From Achromobacter kerstersii (lineage in GTDB: Bacteria > Pseudomonadota > Gammaproteobacteria > Burkholderiales > Burkholderiaceae_B): a stretch of 64,000 nt of DNA. The stretch lies in contig NZ_CADIJQ010000001.1 of the NCBI RefSeq assembly GCF_902859595.1, forward strand, positions 496,001-560,000, in the 5' to 3' direction. The translations under genes were made by a program, and so were the position numbers. Under the pieces are notes generated by a model. It made no database searches. It was not told the DNA's origin and was given only the letters and a program-made list of their open reading frames with translations. This document shows positions 8,833 through 17,311 of the stretch, piece after piece; position 1 is the stretch's first letter, and each line of letters starts with the position of its first letter.

Positions 8833-8879
8833 GATTTCCTTTCCTTTTTCCCTTTCCTTTTTCCTTTACCCCATCCCTT
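8833..8879 (+). repeat. Homopyrimidine tract upstream of argC
   Basis: The 5' leader of argC contains an almost pure C/T run made of repeated TTTCC, CTTTCC and TTTTTCC units, ending about 20 bases before the argC start. Nothing else in the window has this composition. It could affect promoter strength or vary in length, but no function is shown. Confidence 0.6.
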
Positions 8880-8896
8880 ACGCGACGGAGCACGTC

Positions 8897-9829
8897 ATGA
8901 CGCACCCCCTGGTTTTTATCGACGGCGACCAAGGCACGACCGGCCTGCAAATTCACGAGCGGCTGCACGGCCGGCCCGATTTGCAGCTGCTGACGCTGCC
9001 CGATGCCGAGCGCAAAGACCCGCAGCGCCGCGCCCAGGCGATCAACGCCTGCGACGTGGCCATTCTGTGTTTGCCCGACGAACCCGCACGCCAGGCGGCG
9101 GCATCGGTGGTGAACCCGGCGGTGCGCGTCATCGACGCCAGCTCGGCGCATCGCACCACGCCGGGCTGGGTGTACGGCTTTCCGGAAATGAGCGCGGGGC
9201 AGGCCGAGCGCATCGCCCACGCCAAGCGCGTCAGCAACCCCGGCTGCTACCCGACGGGCGCCATCGCCTTGCTGCGTCCCTTGATTCAGGCGGGTCTGGT
9301 GCCGGCGGATTATCCGGCGGTGGTGCACGCGGTGTCGGGCTATTCGGGCGGCGGCCGCGCCAGCGTGGACGCCTACGAAGGCGCGGGCGGCGTGCAAGGT
9401 CCGGCGTTTCAGCTGTATGGCTTGGGCCTTGCGCACAAGCACACGCCGGAAATCGAAGCGCAGGCCGGGCTGACGCAACGCCCCGTGTTCGTGCCGGCCT
9501 ACGGCGCGTTCCGGCAGGGCATTGTGCTGACGATTCCGCTGCACCTGCGTTTGCTGCCGTCGGGCGTCACCAGCCAGCAATTGCACGATTGCCTGCAACA
9601 GCACTATGCAGGCACGACGCATGTGCAGGTGGTGGGCCGGCAGGAAGCCGCCGAGCAGTCGCACCTGGACCCGCAGGCGCTGAACGGCACCAACGATTTG
9701 CGGCTGGCGGTGTATGGCAATGAGCAGCACGGCCAGGTGTTGCTGACGGCCGTGTTCGACAACCTGGGCAAGGGCGCGTCGGGTGCGGCCGTTCAGAATC
9801 TGGATTTGATGCTGGCCGCGATGGGGTAG
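8897..9829 (+). CDS. argC: N-acetyl-gamma-glutamyl-phosphate reductase (short, type 2)
   Basis: A 310-residue protein matching the short (type 2) ArgC branch. It reduces N-acetyl-glutamyl-5-phosphate to the semialdehyde with NADPH in arginine biosynthesis, in the cytoplasm. An N-terminal nucleotide-binding motif ([16 protein letters not shown]), the catalytic motif [14 protein letters not shown] with Cys117, and the conserved [11 protein letters not shown] segment are all present. A GGAG lies about 10 bases before the ATG at 8897. It stands alone rather than in an arginine operon and is divergent from a LysR gene. Many relatives also carry a longer type 1 argC elsewhere, so this may be the second copy; that cannot be judged from the window. 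Confidence 0.93.
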   Translation: MTHPLVFIDGDQGTTGLQIHERLHGRPDLQLLTLPDAERKDPQRRAQAINACDVAILCLPDEPARQAAASVVNPAVRVIDASSAHRTTPGWVYGFPEMSAGQAERIAHAKRVSNPGCYPTGAIALLRPLIQAGLVPADYPAVVHAVSGYSGGGRASVDAYEGAGGVQGPAFQLYGLGLAHKHTPEIEAQAGLTQRPVFVPAYGAFRQGIVLTIPLHLRLLPSGVTSQQLHDCLQQHYAGTTHVQVVGRQEAAEQSHLDPQALNGTNDLRLAVYGNEQHGQVLLTAVFDNLGKGASGAAVQNLDLMLAAMG

Positions 9830-9842
9830 ATCGAGCCGCAAC

Positions 9843-9867
9843 GCCGCGATGCGTCATGCATCGCGGC
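9843..9867. terminator. Hairpin between convergent argC and TerD-domain gene
   Basis: Perfect 10-bp inverted repeat GCCGCGATGC / GCATCGCGGC with a 5-base loop (GTCAT), 13 bases after the argC stop and between two convergent genes. It lacks a strong T tract on either side, so it is a probable but not classical terminator that would serve both directions. Confidence 0.6.
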
Positions 9868-9905
9868 AGGCTCCGTTCAAGCACAGGCGGTTGGCACGCG
9901 CGCCG

Positions 9906-12008
9906 CTACAGAAACTCGGCGCGTATCCGGTCGGTATCAAACGGCGTGATGCCGTCGCGCACGCCAAACACCGTCTGCGCGGCATCGGCGTTGTCGACCT
10001 GCCGCCCTCGTGCTTCGGCATGCAGCGTAAACAGCGTGTGCAGATCCGGCTGCACGCGCGACAGCAGCGCGCGCAGCATCAGCGACACGCCCGACAGGTT
10101 GTTCGCCACATTATTCAGACGGGGTTGCGCACGCAGCGCCACGTCCATCCAGCGCATGCGCTGGTCTTGCAAATCCAGCGCCAAAGGCAGGCAGATCAGC
10201 GTGTTGGAGGCCAGGTCTACGCGGTCCATCACCGTGCGCGGCTCGAACGGTTCGCCGGAATTTGCGTCTTCACGCGCCATCCATCCGGCAAAGCATTCCG
10301 GCAGATCGCAATAGGGTTGCAGCGTGTAGCTGTTCAGAATCATCACCACAAAGCGCACGCCGCGTTCGCGCAAACGGGCGAGATCCAGGTCGATGAATTC
10401 CGCTGCGCCTTGGGGCGCATCCACGATGTCGCCGCTGTGATACGCGCCATAGCTTTGCAGCCGGTAATAGGTCAGCGCGTCGACGAAGTTGCAGTCGGCA
10501 TCGAACAGCGCGGCGGATAAATCCACGTCGGCGCGGCCGCTACCGTTCATCCACCATAGAAACAGGCGCACGACGGCGGCGTCCGGCAGCGGCAGGCTGC
10601 TGCCGCGCCCCAGCGTGCGCAGGCTGCGCGATGCCGAGCGCTGGGAAAACGGCGCCGTGTGGTCGCGCAACGCGGGGTCAACATAGCAGTCGCCCAGCGG
10701 CGGCAGCGCGGCAAAGCGCGTCAGTAAGGCGGTCTTGCAAAGACGAGCCACTGCATCGGCGACGCCCGCGGGCAACGGCGCGCGCGTGTCGCCCGCCGCA
10801 AACAGCTTGGCCACATCGCCCTTGGGATAGAAGACGCGCAGTGCGGCCGGCGCATCGCGGTGTTGCGCATGCGTGTACAGCTGCAACAGCACGGGCGTTG
10901 CCACTTGGTCTACGACGCGCGCAAAGCCGGCCAACACGGGCGCGGGGTCGGCGGCAGAACGCAGCAAGTGATCCAGCCGGCGGGCGAATTCACCCGGCCG
11001 GCTTTCCAGGCGATGCGCGGCGCTGGCGCTTTGGCCGGATTCCAGCATCGCTTCGATGGCGCTGTTGAAGGTGGGGGCGGGCTTGCCGCTGCGCAGCAAG
11101 GCGAAGGCGGCGGCCGTGCGCGGATAGCGGCTGGCGAATTCGCCGGGGTGCAGATATTCGCCCAGGCGCTTCCAGCGTTCGGGCCAGCGCTGCATGTCTT
11201 CGGCCGCGTTCGGATGGCGTTCGATCAAGCCCAGCAGCTGCTTGCGGCGGGCGCGCGGCATGGACGCGAAGCGCGTGGGCAGGGCCAGTGATGCGTCGCC
11301 GCCTGCTATCGCCACCGCCAGCCGCAGCACGTCGGTGGCGGTGTCCAGCCGCTGTTGCAAGAAGGCGTCTGTGGCTGCGCCCGGCACATGTACCAGCAGG
11401 TTCGCGGCCAGATGCGCCAGGTTTTCCTTGAACGGAATGGCCTCGGGGATCAGCCGGAAAATGTTCGCGCGGTATTGCTTCACATACCAGGCCAGGTCCG
11501 TGCGGTCTTCTTCCGACAACGACGTGGCTGACGCCGCCAGCTGCGTGAAGATGGCCTCGCATTCTTCGGTGCTGCCCAGTTCAATGATGCGGGGCGTGCG
11601 GCCATGGAACAGCGGCGCACGCTCGGAGCCGTCGCCCGGCATGCGGCGCAGCGTCAGGTAATGGTGAACGGCGTCCAGATACCGCGTGGCGTCGTCCAGG
11701 TCTTGCACCTGCTTCGGAAAGTCCGGGTACAGCGGGCGGTGCGGCCGGTGCGCACCGGTCATCTGGCGCAGCGTCTTCAACAGCAGGCGCCCCGTTTGCG
11801 TGACGGCTGGCAGCGGCCATGTGGCCAGGCGCTGGATCACGGCGTCTGACATCACGTAGCCCAACTCTTCGGCTTGCGCCTGAATGGCGGCCAGCTCGAC
11901 AGCGGTGACTTGGCCGTCTGCGCCAGTAGCGTCTTCGAGGTCAGCGCTTGCGCGCGGGATTTTGTCCAGAAGCAGGCAGCAGCGCCGCCGCAGATAGATG
12001 GGGTTCAT
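9906..12008 (-). CDS. Large protein with C-terminal TerD-like domain
   Basis: A 700-residue soluble protein with no signal peptide. The first 460 residues or so are mostly alpha-helical and not recognisable to me. Residues about 495-640 read as a TerD/stress-response domain: an acidic strand ADVDLSAALFDADCNF, then GAYHSGDIVDAPQGAAEFIDLDLARL and the strand VRFVVMILNSYT, matching the DLD...HSGD...VNSYT pattern of calcium-binding TerD proteins. The ATG at 12008 (MNPIYLRRRCCLLL) is preferred to an upstream in-frame start at 12107 because the extra 33 residues look like untranslated leader containing a hairpin. It is monocistronic and far from any other tellurite-resistance gene here. TerD-family proteins are linked to chemical and membrane stress; the exact role is unknown. 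Confidence 0.8.
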   Translation of the reverse strand: MNPIYLRRRCCLLLDKIPRASADLEDATGADGQVTAVELAAIQAQAEELGYVMSDAVIQRLATWPLPAVTQTGRLLLKTLRQMTGAHRPHRPLYPDFPKQVQDLDDATRYLDAVHHYLTLRRMPGDGSERAPLFHGRTPRIIELGSTEECEAIFTQLAASATSLSEEDRTDLAWYVKQYRANIFRLIPEAIPFKENLAHLAANLLVHVPGAATDAFLQQRLDTATDVLRLAVAIAGGDASLALPTRFASMPRARRKQLLGLIERHPNAAEDMQRWPERWKRLGEYLHPGEFASRYPRTAAAFALLRSGKPAPTFNSAIEAMLESGQSASAAHRLESRPGEFARRLDHLLRSAADPAPVLAGFARVVDQVATPVLLQLYTHAQHRDAPAALRVFYPKGDVAKLFAAGDTRAPLPAGVADAVARLCKTALLTRFAALPPLGDCYVDPALRDHTAPFSQRSASRSLRTLGRGSSLPLPDAAVVRLFLWWMNGSGRADVDLSAALFDADCNFVDALTYYRLQSYGAYHSGDIVDAPQGAAEFIDLDLARLRERGVRFVVMILNSYTLQPYCDLPECFAGWMAREDANSGEPFEPRTVMDRVDLASNTLICLPLALDLQDQRMRWMDVALRAQPRLNNVANNLSGVSLMLRALLSRVQPDLHTLFTLHAEARGRQVDNADAAQTVFGVRDGITPFDTDRIRAEFL

Positions 12009-12028
12009 GATGCAGCCCGAATGGAAAA

Positions 12029-12047
12029 CGCCTGCCAGGGGCAGGCG
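12029..12047 (-). promoter_or_regulatory. Hairpin in the 5' leader of the TerD-domain gene
   Basis: Perfect 8-bp inverted repeat CGCCTGCC / GGCAGGCG with a 3-base loop, about 20 bases before the chosen ATG. In the messenger it would fold close to the start codon and could limit translation initiation or stabilise the 5' end. No ribosome site is obvious here, which makes the leader worth testing. Confidence 0.45.
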
Positions 12048-12126
12048 CGGTGCGGAAAGCGGGAACCCTAGGTTTTCAGGGGTAGAAGGAAGGACTCCCA
12101 TAGCCACGCGCGCACTTTATCACTAT

Positions 12127-13032
12127 TCAGGTTGCGCTGCGGTCCGCCAAAGTGGCTTCAACCAAGCGGCGCAGCCACATCGTGCCCGGGTCGCTCTCAA
12201 AGCGCGCATGCCAATGCACGGTGACGCACAAGGGCGGCAATGTGATGGGCAGCGGGCGGATGTCGAACGCGTTGTCGCGGTTGAACCAGATGGCGGCGCG
12301 GTAGGGCAGCGTCACGGTCAGATCGGTGCGGCGCACGATTTCGGCGGCGGCCGAAAAGTGCGGCAGCGTCAGATAGGGCTGACGATGCAGGCCGGCTTCG
12401 CCCAGCACGTCGTCCAGCAGGCGGTGCGCGCTGGCGCGCGAGGCCACCAGAATATGGTCCAGGCGTTTGAACTGGCTGCGCGTCAGGCCGGCCGACAGCA
12501 CCGGGTGCCCGCGCCGGCCCATGCACGCATAGCGCTCGCTGAAGAGATCGGCGTGACACGTGTGGCGGCCCAAGCCGGCCAGGTTGCCGATGGCCAGGTC
12601 CACTTCACCATCTTTCAACGCGTGCGGCAGATGCTCCAGCGCCACCTCCAGCACTTCAATCTGCAAGCGCGGGGCCAGGGCATGCACGCGTTCCATCAGC
12701 GGGGGCAGGAACACCATTTCACCAATGTCCGACATCGATAGCCGGAAGCGCCGCGTGCTGGTGGCCGGGTCGAATTGCTGGCGCAGGCTGACGGCTTCGG
12801 CAAAGCTGTTCATGCCGCGTTCGATAGGGTCGGCCAACGCAAACGCGACGGGCGTGGGCTGCATGCCGGTGGCCGTGCGCACAAAAAGCGGATCGTTGAA
12901 TTGTTCGCGCAACCGGCCTAACGCGTAGCTGACGGCAGGCTGGGTCAGGTTCAGCCGCTGCGCCGCGCGCGTCACGCTGCGTTCATGCAGCACCGTCAGG
13001 AAAACCCGCATGAGATTCAGATCAAAGTCCAC
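12127..13032 (-). CDS. LysR-family regulator of the adjacent acyl-CoA operon
   Basis: A 301-residue LysR protein of the NodD/NahR-like branch (MDFDLNLMRVFLTVLHERSV, then LTQPAVSYALGRLREQFNDP). The helix-turn-helix occupies residues about 10-60 and the effector domain about 90-300. It is divergent from the operon that begins with the acyl-CoA ligase at 13169, with a 136-bp AT-rich intergenic region that carries a perfect inverted repeat and a promoter. This layout makes it the likely activator of that operon, responding to its substrate or a CoA-free intermediate. The ligand is not known. Confidence 0.92.
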   Translation of the reverse strand: MDFDLNLMRVFLTVLHERSVTRAAQRLNLTQPAVSYALGRLREQFNDPLFVRTATGMQPTPVAFALADPIERGMNSFAEAVSLRQQFDPATSTRRFRLSMSDIGEMVFLPPLMERVHALAPRLQIEVLEVALEHLPHALKDGEVDLAIGNLAGLGRHTCHADLFSERYACMGRRGHPVLSAGLTRSQFKRLDHILVASRASAHRLLDDVLGEAGLHRQPYLTLPHFSAAAEIVRRTDLTVTLPYRAAIWFNRDNAFDIRPLPITLPPLCVTVHWHARFESDPGTMWLRRLVEATLADRSAT

Positions 13033-13054
13033 GCACGCCCTTGGTATCAGTCTG

Positions 13055-13069
13055 ATTTATAAGATAAAT
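13055..13069. promoter_or_regulatory. Candidate LysR operator
   Basis: Perfect inverted repeat ATTTAT-AAG-ATAAAT in the AT-rich gap between the divergent LysR gene and the acyl-CoA ligase operon. It is 23 bases inside the LysR start and 14 bases before the TTGACA of the operon promoter, the usual place for a LysR recognition site. Confidence 0.55.
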
Positions 13070-13082
13070 AATACCCATAAAT

Positions 13083-13111
13083 TTGACACATAAATAGTTG
13101 ATTCCTAGACT
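13083..13111 (+). promoter_or_regulatory. Sigma-70-type promoter for the acyl-CoA ligase operon
   Basis: A perfect -35 TTGACA at 13083-13088 is followed after 17 bases by TAGACT at 13106-13111 (four of six matches to the -10 consensus). Transcription would begin near 13118, about 50 bases before the ligase ATG. The match is by eye. Confidence 0.55.
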
Positions 13112-13168
13112 AATTCCACAGAGTCGCGCGATGCCACGCAGCGGCCGAACCTCTGGGGAAGCGTTGTC

Positions 13169-14803
13169 ATGCATGCGTTGACATTGCCGTCGTTATTGGT
13201 GGAGCAGGGCGCCCGCTTGGGCGATCGTCTGTGGGTTCAAGCGCCCGGTGGCGCGCTGCGTTTCGGCGACGCGCCGGCCCACGCCGCAAGCTGGGCCGCG
13301 CGTTTGGCGGCGGCAGGTGTTGCACGGGGCGACCGCGTGGGCCTCATGGCCGGCAACCGGCACGAATTCCTGTCCATCGTGTTGGGTTGCGGCTGGCTGG
13401 GCGCGGTGGTGGTGCCCATCAACACCGCGTCGCGCGGCATGCAGCTGCGGCACATCCTGGCCAATAGCGGCTGCGTGCTGCTGGTGGCGGACGCGGCGTC
13501 CTGTCCCGCGTTGGCGGCGCTTGCGTCCATGCCAGCCATGCAGGATGGCAATGACGACAAACACGCAACGCAACACGACGCGTTGGCGCTGCGCCAGATC
13601 TGGCTGCTGGACGAGGTGGCCGACGTGGCGGGATTGCCCGCGCCCGCGAGCGCGCCACCCGCGCCACCCGCGCAGCATGCCGCCGCCGCCCCGTTGCCTG
13701 CTGCGGCTGACATCGGCCCCGGCGACATGCTGGCCATCTTGTACACCTCAGGCACATCGGGCTTGTCCAAAGGCGTGTGCTGTCCGCACGCGCAGTTCTA
13801 TTGGTGGGGCAAGATCGCCGCGCGCAATCTTGAAATCACCGACGCCGACGTGCTCTACACGAGCTTGCCGCTGTTCCACACCAATGCCTTGAACGCGTGC
13901 TTTCAGGCGCTGGTGACGGGGGCGTCCATCATCTGCGACGAACGCTTTTCCGCAAGCCGTTATTTCGACCGGCTGGAAGCCACAGGCGCCACCGTCACCT
14001 ATCTGCTGGGCGCGATGGTGCCGATGCTGTTGGCGCATGAACCCGCCGCGTCCGAACGCCGGCATCGCACCCGCATCGCCTTGGCGCCCGGCGTGCCCGA
14101 GCGCTTTCACGCGGCCTTCACCGAGCGCACGGGCATCGCGCTGCTGGAAGGCTACGGCTCCACCGAAACCAACTTCGCGCTGGGCGGCACCTTGGCCCAG
14201 CAGCGGCCCGGCACGATGGGCCGCGTGGCGCCGGAGTTCGACGCCATCGTGGCTGACGAACACGACGCGCCCGTGCCGGATGGCGAGCCGGGTGAATTGC
14301 TGCTGCGCGCTACGCCGCCGTTTGCGGTTGCCACCGGCTACTTCGGCATGGATGACAAGACGGTCGAGGCCTGGCGCAACCTGTGGTTCCACACGGGCGA
14401 CCGCGTGGTGCGCGACGCCGACGGCTACTTCCGTTTCCTGGACCGCATGAAAGACGCCATCCGCCGGCGCGGCGAGAACATTTCGTCGTACGAGGTGGAA
14501 CAGGTGCTGCTGGCGCATCCGGCGGTGGCCGTGGTGGCGGTCTACGCCGTGCGCTCTGAATTGGCCGAAGACGAAGTCATGGCCGCGCTGGTCTACAAGC
14601 CCGGGCAAACCTTGACGCCCGCGGCCCTGCTTGATTTCTGCCAGCCCCGCATGCCGTATTTCGCCGTGCCGCGCTATCTGCGCGTGCTGGACGATCTGCC
14701 GCGCACCGAGAACGGCAAGGTTCGCAAGTTTCGCTTGCGCGAAGAAGGTATCACCGGCGACACCTGGGACCGGGACGCCGCCGGCTATCGCGTGGCGCGC
14801 TAA
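13169..14803 (+). CDS. AMP-forming acyl-CoA synthetase (CaiC-like)
   Basis: A 544-residue member of the ANL superfamily that activates a carboxylic acid with ATP and CoA. Motifs in order: P-loop ILYTSGTSGLSKGV, substrate-side SLPLFHTNALNACF, GYGSTETNF (A5), LWFHTGDRV (A7), DRMKDAIRRRGENISSYEVE (A8 hinge), and the catalytic lysine in PRTENGKVRKF (A10). A low-complexity Ala/Pro stretch lies at residues about 158-175. It resembles crotonobetaine/carnitine-type ligases, but the acid is not determined. A GGGGAAG ribosome site precedes the ATG. It heads an operon with an MHS transporter, a thiolase-like protein and a DUF35 protein, so it most likely activates the acid imported by that transporter. 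Confidence 0.9.
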   Translation: MHALTLPSLLVEQGARLGDRLWVQAPGGALRFGDAPAHAASWAARLAAAGVARGDRVGLMAGNRHEFLSIVLGCGWLGAVVVPINTASRGMQLRHILANSGCVLLVADAASCPALAALASMPAMQDGNDDKHATQHDALALRQIWLLDEVADVAGLPAPASAPPAPPAQHAAAAPLPAAADIGPGDMLAILYTSGTSGLSKGVCCPHAQFYWWGKIAARNLEITDADVLYTSLPLFHTNALNACFQALVTGASIICDERFSASRYFDRLEATGATVTYLLGAMVPMLLAHEPAASERRHRTRIALAPGVPERFHAAFTERTGIALLEGYGSTETNFALGGTLAQQRPGTMGRVAPEFDAIVADEHDAPVPDGEPGELLLRATPPFAVATGYFGMDDKTVEAWRNLWFHTGDRVVRDADGYFRFLDRMKDAIRRRGENISSYEVEQVLLAHPAVAVVAVYAVRSELAEDEVMAALVYKPGQTLTPAALLDFCQPRMPYFAVPRYLRVLDDLPRTENGKVRKFRLREEGITGDTWDRDAAGYRVAR

Positions 14804-14840
14804 CGCGCCATTGATCCATTCAAAAATCCAAGGGGCGGCA

Positions 14841-16154
14841 ATGACGATGGCATACAAGGGGGCGGCGTTATCCGCCGCCGACGAAGCAAAAAGAAAGCGC
14901 ACGCGGCGCGTGGTGACGGCCTCCGTCGCGGGCAACGCGATGGAGTGGTACGACTTCTTCATCTACGGCACGGCGGCGGCGCTGGTGTTTGGCGAGCTGT
15001 TCTTTCCCAAAGGCACCGACCCCTTGCTGGGCACGATGGGCGCCTTTGCCGGCTTTGCCGTGGGCTTTTTGGCGCGGCCCTTGGGCGGCGTGATCTTCGG
15101 TCACATCGGCGACCGCTATGGACGCAAGCTGGCATTGGAATGGACGCTGGGGCTGATGGGCGTGGCGACCTTCCTGATCGGCCTGCTGCCCACTTACGAG
15201 CAGATTGGGTTCTGGGCGCCGGTGGCGATGGTGGTGCTGCGCATTGTGCAAGGCGCGGCTGCGGGCGGGGAGTGGGGCGGCGGCGTGCTGCTGATCAGTG
15301 AAGCCGTGGGCGGCAAGCGGCGCGGCTACTTCTCGTCGTTCAGCCAGTTGGGCGTGGCGGGCGGCTTCGTGCTGTCGTCCGGCGTCTTCATGCTGGCGCA
15401 GCAATTGCCGCAAGATTCCTTCATGAGCTGGGGCTGGCGCCTGCCGTTCCTGCTGAGCGTGCTGATCTTTGGCGTAGGCCTGTATATCCGCAAGCACATC
15501 CCCGAAAGCGATGAGTTCGTGCAAGCCAAGAAGACGGCCAAGCGCGGCATGCCGGCGGTGGAAGTGTTCCGGCGCTATCCGCGTCAGGTGCTGACGGCGA
15601 TGGGGCTGCGCGTGGCCGAGAACGGCGGCTCGTATATTTTTCTAGCCTTTGCGCTGGCCTATGGCAAGTTCCTGGGGATTCCCAACGACGTCATGCTGGG
15701 CGGGGTGCTGGCGTCGATGTTCATCGAGCTGGGCACGTTGGTGTGGTTCGGCCATTTGTCTGACCGCATCGGGCGGCGCGCCGTGTATCTGATTGGCTCG
15801 GTGGGCTTGGTGCTGGTGGCGTTTCCGTTCTTCTGGATGGTGCAGACGAAGGAGCCCCTGTGGATTTTCCTGGCCTTCTTCCTGGGCAACACCGTGTGCC
15901 ACGCCGCCATGATCGGCACGCAACCTGCCTACTTTGCAGAGTTGTTCCCCGCCGAAGTCCGCTACACGGGGCTGGCGCTGGGGCATGAGCTGGCGTCGGT
16001 ATTCGCAGGGGGCTTGTCGCCGCTGATCGCCATGGCGCTGCTGCGTGAATATGAATCGGCCACGCCGGTTGCGTGGTTCCTGGTGGGCATGGCGGCCATC
16101 ACCGTCATCACTTTGCTGCTGACGCGCGAGCCGCCCCGGCAGGACACGGAATGA
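14841..16154 (+). CDS. MHS-family major facilitator transporter
   Basis: A 437-residue, 12-helix proton symporter of the metabolite:H+ symporter family (KgtP/ProP/ShiA type). Family motifs are GNAMEWYDFFIYGTAAAL at helix 1, GDRYGRKLALEWTL between helices 2 and 3, the GAAAGGEWGGGVLLISE signature in helix 4, and GHLSDRIGRRAVYL in the second half. An AGGGG ribosome site lies six bases before the ATG at 14841. It imports a small organic acid, presumably the substrate of the acyl-CoA ligase 37 bp upstream. Its stop overlaps the start of the thiolase-like gene (ATGA), so the two are translationally coupled. Confidence 0.92.
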   Translation: MTMAYKGAALSAADEAKRKRTRRVVTASVAGNAMEWYDFFIYGTAAALVFGELFFPKGTDPLLGTMGAFAGFAVGFLARPLGGVIFGHIGDRYGRKLALEWTLGLMGVATFLIGLLPTYEQIGFWAPVAMVVLRIVQGAAAGGEWGGGVLLISEAVGGKRRGYFSSFSQLGVAGGFVLSSGVFMLAQQLPQDSFMSWGWRLPFLLSVLIFGVGLYIRKHIPESDEFVQAKKTAKRGMPAVEVFRRYPRQVLTAMGLRVAENGGSYIFLAFALAYGKFLGIPNDVMLGGVLASMFIELGTLVWFGHLSDRIGRRAVYLIGSVGLVLVAFPFFWMVQTKEPLWIFLAFFLGNTVCHAAMIGTQPAYFAELFPAEVRYTGLALGHELASVFAGGLSPLIAMALLREYESATPVAWFLVGMAAITVITLLLTREPPRQDTE

Positions 16155-17311
16155 CGGTGACGGTCAGCCCCAGCCCCGGCCCCGGCATCGTCAGCGTCGG
16201 TGAAACCCCCGCGTTGCGCCACCCGGATGCGTCGTGCTCCACGGCCGGCTTGATGGCGCAGGCGGTGGGCCAGGCCCTGCGCAGCGCCGGGCTCAGCACC
16301 GCGCATGTGGACGGCCTGGGTGTGGCGTCGTTCACGTTGCGGCCCGACCGCGCCATTGACCTGGCGTGGCAGCTGGGGCTGCGCCTGAACTGGTGCATGC
16401 AGGACGAGATGGGGGGCGCCAGCGCCATCAACCTGCTGCGTCAGGCGTGGCTGGCGCTTGCGGCCGGGCAGGCGGAGACCATTGTGCTGGTGTCAGGCGA
16501 CCACTTCACCGGTGCGGATTTCGCCGGGCTGGTCCGCGGCTACAACCGTACCGCGCAAGACTACCTGAGCCCGCTGGGCTGCGAAGGGCCGAACCCCATG
16601 TTCGCCATGCTGACGCAGCGGCAGATGGCCGCAACGGGGCTGCGCCGCGAAGATTACGGCGCGCTATGCGTGGCGCAACGTCAGTGGGCGGCCGGCAACC
16701 CCAACGCGGCCTATCGCCAGCCGCTGACGCTGGCGCAATACCTGGACGCGCCCATCGTCGCGCCGCCCTTGAGCCGGCTGGACTGCGTGCCGGTGGTCAG
16801 TGGCGCCAGCGCCCTGGTGCTGCGCGCCCGCCCGCAAGGCGTGCACGTGCGGCTGGTGGCAAGCGAGGCCCGCTACAACCACGATCAGCAGGAAGGCGAC
16901 GGCCTGGAAACCGGCATTGCCGCCTTCGCGCCCGCGCTATGGCGGGCGGCAGGCATGGGGCCAGACGAGATGGATGTGGTCAGCGTGTACGACGATTACC
17001 CGGCGATGGCGCTGGCGCAGCTATGCGACCTGGGCTTCGCCAGCGCGGGCGACTTGCCCGGCTTCATCGCCCGGCGTATCGCCACCCGCGACCTGCCCGT
17101 GAATACTGCGGGCGGCCAGTTGTCAGCAGGCCAGGCGGGAACGGCGGGCGGCATGCACGGGCTGGTCGAGGTGACCCGGCAGTTGTTGGGGCTGGCGGGC
17201 GACCGCCAGTTGCGCGGCGTGCGCCATGGCGTCGTCACCGGTTACGGCATGGTCCAGGTGCGTTACGGCATGTGCGCGAACGCGGCGGTGCTGACGCGGG
17301 AGGGCGCATGA
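16151..17311 (+). CDS. Thiolase-like protein of the lipid-transfer (LTP) group, lacking catalytic Cys
   Basis: A 386-residue thiolase-superfamily protein. The position of the thiolase nucleophile reads DEMGGASAINLL, so the cysteine is replaced by Gly as in SCP-x-like lipid-transfer proteins, and the C-terminal GHP motif reads GQAGTAGG. Typical LTP strings remain: VSVYDDYPAMALAQLCDLGF and LPVNTAGGQLSAGQ. The family includes Ltp2-type retro-aldolases that work with a DUF35 partner to remove a side chain from a beta-hydroxyacyl-CoA. The DUF35 gene overlaps this gene's stop by 4 bp, which supports a two-subunit enzyme. A retro-aldolase role in degrading the activated acid is therefore an inference; a plain thiolase reaction looks unlikely. 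Confidence 0.87.
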   Translation: MTVTVSPSPGPGIVSVGETPALRHPDASCSTAGLMAQAVGQALRSAGLSTAHVDGLGVASFTLRPDRAIDLAWQLGLRLNWCMQDEMGGASAINLLRQAWLALAAGQAETIVLVSGDHFTGADFAGLVRGYNRTAQDYLSPLGCEGPNPMFAMLTQRQMAATGLRREDYGALCVAQRQWAAGNPNAAYRQPLTLAQYLDAPIVAPPLSRLDCVPVVSGASALVLRARPQGVHVRLVASEARYNHDQQEGDGLETGIAAFAPALWRAAGMGPDEMDVVSVYDDYPAMALAQLCDLGFASAGDLPGFIARRIATRDLPVNTAGGQLSAGQAGTAGGMHGLVEVTRQLLGLAGDRQLRGVRHGVVTGYGMVQVRYGMCANAAVLTREGA

